Positions 1-6,545 of a DNA stretch of 12,911 bases are shown in pieces; position 1 is the stretch's first letter; the number at the start of each line of letters is the position of its first letter. Origin of the DNA: Pelomonas sp046294815. Lineage in GTDB: Bacteria; Pseudomonadota; Gammaproteobacteria; Burkholderiales; Burkholderiaceae_C. Where the stretch lies: assembly GCA_046294815.1 (NCBI GenBank), contig JBKBOJ010000077.1, positions 1 to 12,911 of the forward strand, read 5' to 3'. Below the pieces are notes generated by a model that worked only from the letters and a program-made list of their open reading frames with translations, made no database searches and was not told the origin of the DNA. A program made the translations under genes and the position numbers.

Positions 1-121
1 CCTTGGCGGGCAGGTCGAACAGCACGACCGGCACCTTGCAGTTGACGAGGTGGGCGGCGATCTGCGCGCCCATCACGCCGGCGCCGAGCACGGCGACCTT
101 GCGGACTTGGAATCGACTCAT
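1..121 (-). CDS. 3-hydroxyacyl-CoA dehydrogenase (FadB/FadN-like), N-terminal fragment
   Basis: Only the first 40 codons lie in the window; the gene continues past base 1. It opens MSRFQVRKVAVLGAGVMGAQ, the NAD-binding Rossmann start of 3-hydroxyacyl-CoA dehydrogenases, with GxGxxG at residues 13-18, followed by a strand ending VPVVLFDLPAK. A Rossmann domain at the very N-terminus fits either a short HAD or the roughly 800-residue type in which HAD precedes an enoyl-CoA hydratase domain (FadN-like), as is common in Burkholderiales beta-oxidation operons; the window cannot decide between them. The known role is NAD-dependent oxidation of 3-hydroxyacyl-CoA in the cytoplasm, the third step of beta-oxidation. 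The ATG has a GGAG Shine-Dalgarno 9 nt upstream (131-134). It lies 24 nt downstream of the DUF2147 gene on the same strand, so it is probably the fourth cistron of the operon that begins with the TetR regulator. Confidence 0.88.
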   Translation of the reverse strand, partial: MSRFQVRKVAVLGAGVMGAQIAAHLVNCKVPVVLFDLPAK

Positions 122-145
122 GGGGTGGTTCTCCAGTTTGTTCGG

Positions 146-571
146 TTATTCGACGCGGATCCACGTCTGGGTGCGGTAGAAGGGGCCGATATAGCCGCGC
201 ATCTCCAGTTTCTTGCCGCCATCGATCGGCTTGAGCCGCGTGCGGTAGGTCTTGCCGTTGTTGGGATCGAGGATCTCGCCCTGGCCCCAGACCCCGTCGC
301 CGTCGGCCTTGACGCCGCGGATGATCTGCAAGCCGACGAGCGGCTTGTCCTTGCGGTCATCCTTGCACTTGTCGCACTTGGCATTGGCGTCGGCCTTGGG
401 GTCCAGCAGCTTGTCGATGCTGCCGACCAGGGTGCCCCCCTGTTCGCTGATGCGAACCAGCGACTTCTCGGTTTTGCCGTCGTCGTCGATGGTCTTCCAC
501 AAGCCCACAGGTGTTGCTTGCGCGAACGCAAGCACGGGCGAAAGCAGGGCAGCAGCGAACAGGGATTTCAT
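146..571 (-). CDS. Secreted DUF2147 family protein
   Basis: A 141-residue protein matching the DUF2147 family in length and motifs. It has a short signal peptide (KSLFAAALLSPVLAFAQA), probably cleaved near residue 17 or 19 at an AxA site, so it is expected in the periplasm. The mature part keeps the family pattern: GLWKTIDDDGK at 23-33, a central GVWGQGEILDPNNGKTY at 93-109, and a C-terminal GYIGPFYRTQTW. Two cysteines in a CxxC (C66, C69) sit in a lysine/aspartate-rich loop and could bind metal or form a disulfide. The family has no firmly established biochemical function; it is a small beta-barrel-like domain. It lies 29 nt downstream of the acyl-CoA dehydrogenase and 24 nt upstream of the HAD gene on the same strand, so it is embedded in a beta-oxidation operon. 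The start is supported by the signal peptide and an upstream AAGGA-like site. Confidence 0.88.
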   Translation of the reverse strand: MKSLFAAALLSPVLAFAQATPVGLWKTIDDDGKTEKSLVRISEQGGTLVGSIDKLLDPKADANAKCDKCKDDRKDKPLVGLQIIRGVKADGDGVWGQGEILDPNNGKTYRTRLKPIDGGKKLEMRGYIGPFYRTQTWIRVE

Positions 572-600
572 GGGGCGTCCTTGTCGTGTAGCGAATCGGG

Positions 601-2391
601 TCAGAACAGCGCTTCGTCCATTTCCATCAGCGGCGCGAGGCCCGCGCGGCAGCTGCGGATCAGGCTGGCCGTCTCGGGCAGCAGCTTGGCGAAGTAGAAC
701 CGCGCAGTGGCCAATTTGGCGGTGTAGAAGGGATCGCCACTGTCCTTCTTGGCCAGAGCAATCTTCGCCGCCTGCGCGAAGAAGTAGGCAAAGGTCATGT
801 GGCCCACCACACGCAGGTAATCCACCGCCGCAGCGCCCACCTCGTCGGGGTTGCCGAAGGCCTTCATGCCGATTTCCTGCGTCAGCTTGTTGACCTTGTC
901 GCCCAGGTCGGCCAGCGGATTCACGAACTCCTGCATCGCCTCGTTGACGCCCTCTTCCTCGATGAAGGCGGCGATCTTCTTGCCGAACTTCTTCAGCGTG
1001 GCGCCGTTGTTGGCCAGCACCTTGCGGCCCAGCAGGTCCAGCGACTGGATGGTGTTGGTGCCCTCATAGATCATGTTGATGCGCGAGTCGCGCACGAACT
1101 GCTCCATGCCCCATTCGTGAATGAAACCGTGGCCGCCGAAGACCTGCATACAGTGCGACGTGGCCACCCAGCCGTTGTCGGTGATGAAGGCCTTGACGAT
1201 GGGCGTCAGCAGCGCAACCTCGGCTTCGCACTCCTTGCGCTCGTCCTCGTCGGCGCTCTTGAGCGCCTTGTCCAGCTGCAGCACGGTGTAGGCCTGCAGC
1301 ATGCGGCCGCCCTCGGCGAAGGCGCGGGCCGTCAGCAGCATCTTGCGCACGTCGGGGTGGACGATGATGGGATCGGCCGGCTTGTCCGGCGCCTTGGGGC
1401 CCGACAGCGCGCGCATCTGCAGCCGGTCCTTGGCATAGGCAACGGCGTTCTGGTAGGCCACCTCGGTCAGGCCCAGCGACTGGTTGCCCACGCCCAGACG
1501 GGCGGCGTTCATCATGACGAACATCGCGGCCAGGCCCTTGTTGGGCTGGCCCACCATGGTGCCCACGGCGTTCTCCATGACGATCTGCGCGGTGGCGTTG
1601 CCATGGATGCCCATCTTGTGCTCCAGGCCGGCGCAGTAGATGCCGTTGCGCGCCCCCAGCGTGCCGTCCGCGTTGACGAGGAACTTAGGCACGATGAACA
1701 GCGAGATGCCCTTTGAGCCGGCCGGCGCGTCCGGCAGGCGGGCCAGCACCAGGTGGACGATGTTCTCGGCCAGGTCGTGCTCGCCGGCAGAGATGAAGAT
1801 TTTCTGGCCGGTGATCTTGTAGGTACCGTCGGCCTGGGGCTCGGCCTTGGTGCGCAGCAGGCCCAGGTCGGTGCCGCAGTGCGGCTCGGTCAGGCACATG
1901 GTGCCGGTCCACTCGCCGCTGGTCAGCTTGGGCAGGTACAGCGCCTTTTGCTCGGGCGTGCCGTGGGCGTGCAGCGCCTCGTAGGCGCCGTGACTCAGGC
2001 CCGGGTACATGGTCCAAGCCTGGTTGGCCGAGTTCAGCATTTCGTAGAAGAACTGGTTCACCAGGTGCGGCAGGCCCTGACCGCCGTACTCGGGGTCGCA
2101 GGACAGCGCAGGCCAGCCCCCTTCGACGTACTGCTTGTAGGCTTCCTTGAAGCCCTTGGGTGCGGTCACCTCGTGCGTGGTCTTGTCGAGCGTGCAGCCC
2201 TCGGCGTCGCCGCTGAGATTGATGGGGGCGAGAACCTCGGCCGCGAACTTGCCGCCTTCTTCGAGCACCGCATTGATCGTGTCGGCGTCGATGTCCTCAT
2301 GGCCGGGCAGCATTTTCAGCTCGTCGACGACGTTCAGCAGCTCGTGCATGACGAACTGCATGTCACGCAGGGGCGGGGTGTACTGGGGCAT
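601..2391 (-). CDS. Acyl-CoA dehydrogenase, long form with C-terminal extension
   Basis: A complete 596-residue FAD flavoenzyme that introduces the trans-2 double bond into acyl-CoA, passing electrons to electron-transferring flavoprotein (family knowledge). Order of domains: a short N-terminal extension (YTPPLRDMQFVMHEL), a helical N domain, the middle beta domain with signature CLTEPHCGTDLG (166-177), the C-terminal helical domain with QVFGGHGFIHEWGMEQF (416-432) and RINMIYEGTNTIQ, in which E443 is the expected catalytic base, and an extra C-terminal helical domain (about 465-590) characteristic of the long acyl-CoA dehydrogenase subgroup that includes DmdC-like enzymes. At about 596 residues it is much longer than the classical 380-400-residue ACADs, as expected for this subgroup. 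Chain-length specificity cannot be read from sequence. The ATG has an AGGAG 7 nt upstream (2399-2403). It follows the TetR gene by 42 nt and is probably cotranscribed with it and with the two downstream genes. Confidence 0.95.
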   Translation of the reverse strand: MPQYTPPLRDMQFVMHELLNVVDELKMLPGHEDIDADTINAVLEEGGKFAAEVLAPINLSGDAEGCTLDKTTHEVTAPKGFKEAYKQYVEGGWPALSCDPEYGGQGLPHLVNQFFYEMLNSANQAWTMYPGLSHGAYEALHAHGTPEQKALYLPKLTSGEWTGTMCLTEPHCGTDLGLLRTKAEPQADGTYKITGQKIFISAGEHDLAENIVHLVLARLPDAPAGSKGISLFIVPKFLVNADGTLGARNGIYCAGLEHKMGIHGNATAQIVMENAVGTMVGQPNKGLAAMFVMMNAARLGVGNQSLGLTEVAYQNAVAYAKDRLQMRALSGPKAPDKPADPIIVHPDVRKMLLTARAFAEGGRMLQAYTVLQLDKALKSADEDERKECEAEVALLTPIVKAFITDNGWVATSHCMQVFGGHGFIHEWGMEQFVRDSRINMIYEGTNTIQSLDLLGRKVLANNGATLKKFGKKIAAFIEEEGVNEAMQEFVNPLADLGDKVNKLTQEIGMKAFGNPDEVGAAAVDYLRVVGHMTFAYFFAQAAKIALAKKDSGDPFYTAKLATARFYFAKLLPETASLIRSCRAGLAPLMEMDEALF

Positions 2392-2398
2392 CGGGGTA

Positions 2399-2403
2399 CT
2401 CCT
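2399..2403 (-). promoter_or_regulatory. Shine-Dalgarno of the acyl-CoA dehydrogenase gene
   Basis: AGGAG on the minus strand, 7 nt before the ATG at 2391. It fixes that start and shows efficient internal initiation within the TetR-ACAD operon. Confidence 0.8.
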
Positions 2404-2433
2404 GGACGGTCGGTGGGTGGGTAGGTGAGGGGT

Positions 2434-3156
2434 TCAGCGCCGCGCGGCGCCGGTCTTGGGGGTCTTGCGGCCGGCCTCGATGGCCAGGCCGGCAGGTGTG
2501 GCGTAGTGCTGCACGATGCGCTCAAAGCCTATGCCGGCCCGCGCGATGGCGCCCGGGATGCGCATGAAGCGCGCATCGTGGTGCAGCGACAGGATCAGCC
2601 CGTGCAGCTCGAAGCAGATCTGCTCCACGTCCGCATCGGCCTGCAAATGGCCCTCGGCGATGGACAGCCGGATGGCCTTCTGCAGCGCCGCATGCCAGGC
2701 CTTGACCATGCTGACCAGCGCGTCGCGCACGGGGCCCGGCCGGTCGTCGAACTCGACGGCGCCGCTGATGTAGATGCAGCCCGAGTCCACCTCCACCGAC
2801 ACGCGGCGCACCCAGCGCTCAAACATCGCGCGCAGCCGCGGCAGGCCGCGCGGCTCGCGGATGGCGGTGAAGAAGACCTCTTCCTCAAACTTGGCGTGGT
2901 ACTCGGTGATGACGGCAATCTGCAGATCCTCGCGCGAGCCGAAGTGCGCGAAGACGCCGGACTTGCTCATGCCCGTCACATCGGCCAGCGCGCCGATGGA
3001 CAAGCCCTCCAGGCCCATGTGCGAGGCCAGGCCCAGCGCGGCGTCCAGGATGGCGGCGCGGGTCTGCTGGCCTTTCTGCAGCGAGCGCGCCACGCGCGCC
3101 GGCTGGGGCGAGCGCAGCGCAGCGGCTTTCTTGGCAGGGGCGGGCAGCGTGGACAC
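2434..3156 (-). CDS. TetR/AcrR family transcriptional regulator of the beta-oxidation operon
   Basis: A 240-residue TetR-type repressor. The N-terminal helix-turn-helix spans about residues 31-78, with the typical AAILDAALGLASHMG helix and the recognition segment ALADVTGMSKSGVFAHFGSREDL. The remainder is a helical ligand-binding and dimerisation domain; the tail is basic and Lys/Arg/Pro-rich (RKTPKTGAARR). By position, first gene of an acyl-CoA-degrading operon, its ligand is probably an acyl-CoA, but that is inference and no subfamily could be assigned. The start is GTG, preceded by a 25-residue basic leader; no strong Shine-Dalgarno is visible, so a later start (for example the GTG at V22) remains possible. 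A perfect palindrome lies 17 bp upstream of this start, suggesting autoregulation. The acyl-CoA dehydrogenase gene begins 42 bp downstream. Confidence 0.92.
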   Translation of the reverse strand: MSTLPAPAKKAAALRSPQPARVARSLQKGQQTRAAILDAALGLASHMGLEGLSIGALADVTGMSKSGVFAHFGSREDLQIAVITEYHAKFEEEVFFTAIREPRGLPRLRAMFERWVRRVSVEVDSGCIYISGAVEFDDRPGPVRDALVSMVKAWHAALQKAIRLSIAEGHLQADADVEQICFELHGLILSLHHDARFMRIPGAIARAGIGFERIVQHYATPAGLAIEAGRKTPKTGAARR

Positions 3157-3168
3157 GGGCGCAGGAAT

Positions 3169-3190
3169 AAAACGAACGATCGTTCTATTT
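3169..3190. promoter_or_regulatory. Probable TetR-family operator (imperfect 22-bp palindrome)
   Basis: The core GAACGATCGTTC (3174-3185) is a perfect 12-bp inverted repeat. Outside it two pairs mismatch, then three A:T pairs match again (3169-3171 with 3188-3190). TetR-family dimers bind palindromes of this size, usually next to their own gene. Here the centre lies about 23 bp upstream of the regulator GTG, placed to block its promoter or early transcription, and with it the downstream acyl-CoA dehydrogenase. The palindrome is read directly from the sequence; the binding is inferred. Confidence 0.75.
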
Positions 3191-3341
3191 TGCAGGTCAT
3201 GCCCCGACCGGCGCCAACATCACCCTTCGAATTCCTAGGGTGTTGTGCCTAATTAGTCCGCAGATCAGGGAATGCCCGGAGATGCCGGCTGTCATGGTCC
3301 CACGCTTGAGCGCGCGCACGCTTGTCGCTAGTCTCTCGGTC

Positions 3342-3346
3342 GGAGG
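3342..3346 (+). promoter_or_regulatory. Shine-Dalgarno deciding the HNH gene start
   Basis: GGAGG lies 8 nt before a GTG at 3355. This favours GTG 3355 over the in-frame upstream TTG at 3322, which has no ribosome site and adds residues unlike the conserved start of the family. Confidence 0.7.
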
Positions 3347-3354
3347 TTGACGCT

Positions 3355-3912
3355 GTGGATGTGCTGCAACTGGATGTCTCTGGCCGACCGCAGGCCTGGA
3401 TCACGACGCGCGAGGCGGCTGTGATCTACGCCAGCGACGGCGTCGCCTGGACGCTGGGCGATCCCTGTCAGGTCTTGCGCGGCGGGCTGCAGCGCACCAC
3501 GGGCCGGCAGTCGCGCATCGAGGTCCACCCCATCATCGCCGTGCGCGGCGCCGTGCCCAGCCGGGCGTGGCGGCAGGCGCCGGCCCTGACCAACGCCAAG
3601 CTGTTCGTGCGCGACCGCTTCGTCTGCGCCTACTGCGGCCACCGCTTCCTGCCGGAAGATCTCACCCGCGAGCACATCCTGCCCACCTCGCGCGGCGGCC
3701 AGGACACCTGGATGAACTGCATCACCGCCTGTCGGCCCTGCAACGGCCGCAAAGGCAACCGCCTGCCGGAAGAAGCGCGCATGACGCTGCTCTACCTGCC
3801 CTACGTACCCAGCCTGCACGAGGACATGATCCTGCGCGGCCGGCGCATCCTGGCCGACCAGATGGAGTTCCTGCTCGCCAGCGTGCCGCGCAGCTCCCGC
3901 CTGCACGGTTGA
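3355..3912 (+). CDS. HNH endonuclease family protein
   Basis: A 185-residue protein if started at the GTG with the GGAGG site; an upstream TTG at 3322 would give 196. The C-terminal half carries a complete zinc-ribbon HNH module: CxxC at C91/C94 (CAYCGHRF), the catalytic pair E106-H107 in LTREHILP, N121, a second CxxC at C126/C129 and N130. These match the ββα-metal HNH nuclease fold with a structural zinc. The N-terminal part (VLQLDVSGRPQAWITTREAA) resembles the conserved start of a stand-alone HNH family widespread in proteobacteria. No restriction methyltransferase, phage terminase or intron lies next to it, so it looks like a chromosomal gene of unknown physiological role rather than part of a mobile element. 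It is divergent from the TetR gene. TTGAGC (3306-3311) and TAGTCT (3329-3334), 17 bp apart, are a weak promoter candidate. Confidence 0.88.
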   Translation: MDVLQLDVSGRPQAWITTREAAVIYASDGVAWTLGDPCQVLRGGLQRTTGRQSRIEVHPIIAVRGAVPSRAWRQAPALTNAKLFVRDRFVCAYCGHRFLPEDLTREHILPTSRGGQDTWMNCITACRPCNGRKGNRLPEEARMTLLYLPYVPSLHEDMILRGRRILADQMEFLLASVPRSSRLHG

Positions 3913-3963
3913 CAGCCCCAGGGTAAAGAGTTGTAGCTGCGGCGCTGCGGCCGTCAACGGCGG

Positions 3964-3969
3964 GACAAT
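3964..3969 (+). promoter_or_regulatory. Possible -10 element of the lipoprotein gene
   Basis: GACAAT within GGGACAATTCG, 41 nt before the lipoprotein ATG. The same hexamer in similar context precedes the next gene (4618-4623). No convincing -35 lies 16-18 bp upstream, so this rests on position and recurrence only. Confidence 0.35.
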
Positions 3970-3996
3970 TCGACGCGTTGGGCAGCAGTCTTGCCC

Positions 3997-4002
3997 AAGG
4001 AG
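3997..4002 (+). promoter_or_regulatory. Shine-Dalgarno deciding the lipoprotein start
   Basis: AAGGAG 8 nt before the ATG at 4011. It selects this start over the in-frame upstream ATG-like start at 3978 and gives a protein beginning with a proper lipoprotein signal peptide. Confidence 0.8.
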
Positions 4003-4010
4003 TTAACCAG

Positions 4011-4502
4011 ATGTCCAAGCTCATGACTTCCCTCACCCTGGCCGCGGCTTTTGCGCTGACTGCCTGCTCGACGACCAGCCCCGACGTGGTCCAGCGCGGC
4101 GACGCGCAGCGGCTGTCGCAGGTCCAGGACGCCACCGTGCTGTCCAGCCGGCCGGTCATCGTGGACGGTTCACAAAGCGGCATTGGCGGCGTTGCCGGCG
4201 GCGTCACGGGCGCCATTGCCGGCAGCTCGGTGGGCGGCCGCCGCGAGGGCCAGGTGGCGGGCGTGCTGGGCGCCGTGGCCGGCGCCGTCATCGGCAACGC
4301 CATCGAGCGCTCGGCCACGCGCGAGGAGGCGCTGGAGATCATCGTCCAGCTGCGCAACGGCGAACGCCGCGCCATCATCCAGGCCAAGGGCGCCGAGAGC
4401 TTCAACAGCGGCGACCCGGTCATCCTCGTCACGACCGGCGGCAAGACCCGCGTGACGCGCGCTCCCGCCGCCGTGCCGGCCGCAGCGGCCAACAACAGCT
4501 GA
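4011..4502 (+). CDS. Glycine-zipper outer-membrane lipoprotein, SlyB-like
   Basis: A 163-residue lipoprotein. The signal peptide (SKLMTSLTLAAAFALTAC) ends in the lipobox LTAC, with C19 as the lipidated residue; serine follows, so outer-membrane sorting is expected. Residues 57-95 are a glycine zipper: GIGGVAGGVTGAIAG, a short basic loop with GGRREGQ, then GVLGAVAGAVIGN, forming two Gly-spaced hydrophobic segments as in SlyB and the rickettsial 17-kDa antigen group. The C-terminal part (about 100-150) is a small beta domain (ALEIIVQLRNGERRAIIQ), ending in an Ala-rich tail. Members are envelope-stress-linked and thought to stabilise the outer membrane; the exact role here is unknown. The start at 4011 is supported by AAGGAG and the signal peptide. 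The gene appears monocistronic, 98 nt after the HNH gene. Confidence 0.88.
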   Translation: MSKLMTSLTLAAAFALTACSTTSPDVVQRGDAQRLSQVQDATVLSSRPVIVDGSQSGIGGVAGGVTGAIAGSSVGGRREGQVAGVLGAVAGAVIGNAIERSATREEALEIIVQLRNGERRAIIQAKGAESFNSGDPVILVTTGGKTRVTRAPAAVPAAAANNS

Positions 4503-4617
4503 GCCTGGAAACGGCAGTTGGGCCCAACCCAGCGGGCCTGCAGCGCCGCGCATCGAAGCGGTGAGCGCCGCCACCCCAGACGCTGGATGCGTCCCAACCT
4601 GAGTCAGCGCGGCGCAG

Positions 4618-4623
4618 GACAAT
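4618..4623 (+). promoter_or_regulatory. Possible -10 element of the 162-aa hypothetical gene
   Basis: GACAAT in AGGACAATGGCGG, 27 nt before the ATG at 4650. It repeats the motif found before the preceding gene. Transcription from here would leave a leader of about 20 nt with no Shine-Dalgarno. Confidence 0.35.
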
Positions 4624-4649
4624 GGCGGGCTTTGCCGCCCGCCCCTGCC

Positions 4650-5138
4650 ATGCCCGATCTCGACGACGACGCCCCGATTCATGAACCGCGCCTGTGGCGC
4701 GACAACGGCTGGACCGCCCAGGTCATCAAGAACGAGGACGACGAGGGCTGGGCCGTGGCCATGTTCAAGGCCGGCGAGAGCGAGCCGGCGCTGGTCGGCC
4801 CCTGGACCATGGGCCGCGACAAGAAGAATCCCAAGCCACTGGACAGCACGGCGTTCAACACCCTGGTCAAGACGGCGTCCGAGGTCATCCGCCGCCATGA
4901 GCAGCAGTTGCACGCGCAGCTGAACAAGGCGCTCTACGTGGCCCGCGACGGCGCCTGGATCAAGGTCACGCTGGAGATCGTGCCGGCCGAGGACGACCCC
5001 TACGCCTGGCTGGCCGCCTTCGATGCCACGGGCGAGCCGCTGGCCCGCGTCAAGGTCGGCGCCGACTACCGCTTCACGCAGTCGGCCGCCGAGGCCTGGG
5101 TGGACGCGGGCTTCGAGCGCCCGGCCGGGCGCGACTGA
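4650..5138 (+). CDS. Conserved hypothetical protein
   Basis: A 162-residue acidic, soluble protein with no signal peptide or membrane segment. It opens MPDLDDDAPIHEPRLWRDNG and contains WTAQVIKNEDDEGWAVAMF, then GPWTMGRDKKNPKPLD (about 49-64), a helix around ASEVIRRHEQQLHAQLNK, and a C-terminal beta-rich part (WIKVTLEIVPAEDDPYAWLAAF). It resembles uncharacterised proteins I associate with Comamonadaceae and relatives, but I cannot assign a domain or function. The open frame extends upstream to 4518, but residues before M at 4650 look non-coding and a promoter-like GACAAT falls inside that stretch, so the start at 4650 is preferred; no clear Shine-Dalgarno is present. Its 3' end faces the enoyl-reductase-like gene across about 170 bp. 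Confidence 0.75.
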   Translation: MPDLDDDAPIHEPRLWRDNGWTAQVIKNEDDEGWAVAMFKAGESEPALVGPWTMGRDKKNPKPLDSTAFNTLVKTASEVIRRHEQQLHAQLNKALYVARDGAWIKVTLEIVPAEDDPYAWLAAFDATGEPLARVKVGADYRFTQSAAEAWVDAGFERPAGRD

Positions 5139-5207
5139 CGGCAGATCCGCAAGCGGCCAGGCGCGCGGGCTACGGCCGCGAGGAATGGCATGCATCCCGG
5201 TCTGCCG

Positions 5208-5246
5208 AGCAGGCCGGCTGCTTTCCGATCACCGGGCTGACCGGTG
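5208..5246. terminator. Pair of weak hairpins between convergent genes
   Basis: Two small inverted repeats lie between the convergent stops at 5138 and 5313. The first is AGCAG/CTGCT (5208-5212 with 5218-5222) followed by TTT on the plus strand. The second is CACCGG/CCGGTG (5230-5235 with 5241-5246) with a 5-nt loop. Position suggests transcription termination, but the stems are short and the T-run is minimal. Confidence 0.3.
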
Positions 5247-5312
5247 CAAGGGCGCAAGCACGGCCCTCGACATCGAGCGGCTGCGCTGCGGTGCTGGCGC
5301 GGCGCGCCTGAC

Positions 5313-6542
5313 TCAGCAGGCGATCTCGAACGTCAGCCCCGCGCGCGCCTGCAGCCGCCGCACCAGCGCCAGGCCCATCGCGCTGCCGGGCGTCCAGACG
5401 CCGCCCGGCGTCGCGTCGCGGCCCACATCGTGCAGCAGGCACAGCGCGGCCTCGCTGACAAGCTTGCAGGTGGAGCCGTAGCCCGGGTCGCGGTCGCCCT
5501 TGACGATGGCGCGCAGCAGCTGCCCCGAGACGGAGCGGCCGGTGAACCAGACCTCGTAGTGACCGGCCTCGCGGGCAGCCTGGTCGGGTCCGTCGCCGGG
5601 CTGGGTCAGCACAAAGCGGCGCAGCAGGTAGCGCGTTGGGCCGAAGCCCAGCGCCAGGTGCTGCAGCCGGGTGAGCCGTGCCAGCGCCAGCGCCTTGCGG
5701 CGGCCCTTGTCGCCCTGACCAGGCTTGCCGGTCAGCAGCTTCTCGCTGTAGAGAAAGCCCTCGCCCCACGGATGGCCGCGCAACGCATTGCTGCGGTGGA
5801 TGTTCTTGGTGTTGATGGTGGCCATCACGAAGGGGGCACACCAGGCGTCGGCCCAGTCGTCGAAGTCGGCGTCCTGGTCGGCCGGCTGTCGCGGCCCCTT
5901 GAAGCCGCCGGCAAGCGCAAAGGGGTCGGCCATCAACTTGCCCAGCCCGGGCTCGCGACGCACGGCCTCGATGGTGGCCAGCATGCTGGCGAAAGTGCCA
6001 CCCGAGAACGTGCCCTTGAGCCGCGCGACGCGGCCGCGCACCTCCGGCAGCGGCGCGCCGAAGCGCGTCTGGGCCTCGGCCTGCAGGTAGAGCACGCCAA
6101 GGTCGAAGGGGATGGAATCGAAGCCGCAAGAGAACACGATGCGGGCGCCGCTGCGCTGCGCCAGCGGCGTGAGCTTGGTCATCATGCGCGCCATCCACAG
6201 TGGCTCGCCACACAGGTCCACATAGTCGGTGCCGCCTGACGCGCAGGCCGTGGCCAGCGGCTCGCCATGCAACTGGTAAGGGCCGACCGTCGTGATGACG
6301 ACCCGGGTGCGCCGCACCAGAGCGGCCAGCGCCGCGGCGTCGGCGGCGTCCGCCTTCAGCAGCGCGACGGCCGGCGGAAGATGCAGCTCGTCGCGCACCC
6401 GCGCCAGCCTGTCCAGGCTGCGCCCGGCGATGGCCCAGCGGGCGCCGGCGGCGCCGCTCGAGTGCAGGTATTCGGCGACCAGCCGGCCGGTGAAGCCAGT
6501 GGCACCGAACACGATGAGATCGAACTCGCGTTCTGCGCCCAT
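5313..6542 (-). CDS. Trans-acting enoyl reductase / saccharopine dehydrogenase-like oxidoreductase
   Basis: A complete 409-residue protein with an N-terminal Rossmann fold: FDLIVFGATGFTGRLVAEYL, with GxxGxxG at residues 13-19, and AGRSLDRL after the second strand, as in NADP-preferring members. The following ITTVGPYQLHGEPLATAC, GTDYVDLCGE and FSCGFDSIPFDLG segments are hallmarks of the family containing mycobacterial trans-acting enoyl reductases (Rv2953 type) and eukaryotic saccharopine dehydrogenase-like oxidoreductases. In mycobacteria the enzyme reduces an enoyl intermediate of polyketide-derived lipids; the bacterial orthologues outside that group have no proven substrate. A lipid-reductase role is plausible from the upstream fatty acyl-CoA reductase. 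True lysine-metabolism saccharopine dehydrogenase is unlikely. Its ATG lies 3 nt after the acetyltransferase stop, so translation is probably coupled. Confidence 0.85.
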   Translation of the reverse strand: MGAEREFDLIVFGATGFTGRLVAEYLHSSGAAGARWAIAGRSLDRLARVRDELHLPPAVALLKADAADAAALAALVRRTRVVITTVGPYQLHGEPLATACASGGTDYVDLCGEPLWMARMMTKLTPLAQRSGARIVFSCGFDSIPFDLGVLYLQAEAQTRFGAPLPEVRGRVARLKGTFSGGTFASMLATIEAVRREPGLGKLMADPFALAGGFKGPRQPADQDADFDDWADAWCAPFVMATINTKNIHRSNALRGHPWGEGFLYSEKLLTGKPGQGDKGRRKALALARLTRLQHLALGFGPTRYLLRRFVLTQPGDGPDQAAREAGHYEVWFTGRSVSGQLLRAIVKGDRDPGYGSTCKLVSEAALCLLHDVGRDATPGGVWTPGSAMGLALVRRLQARAGLTFEIAC

Positions 6543-6545
6543 GAC

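Noticed and set aside
3249..3256. Palindrome CTAATTAG between the TetR and HNH genes
   Set aside because: Too short to call an operator and without flanking symmetry; noted only as an AT-rich spot in GC-rich DNA.
3301..3324. Direct repeat CACGCTTG, two copies 16 bp apart, before the HNH gene
   Set aside because: Only 8 bp and two copies; no iteron or CRISPR-like continuation, so chance is the simplest explanation.
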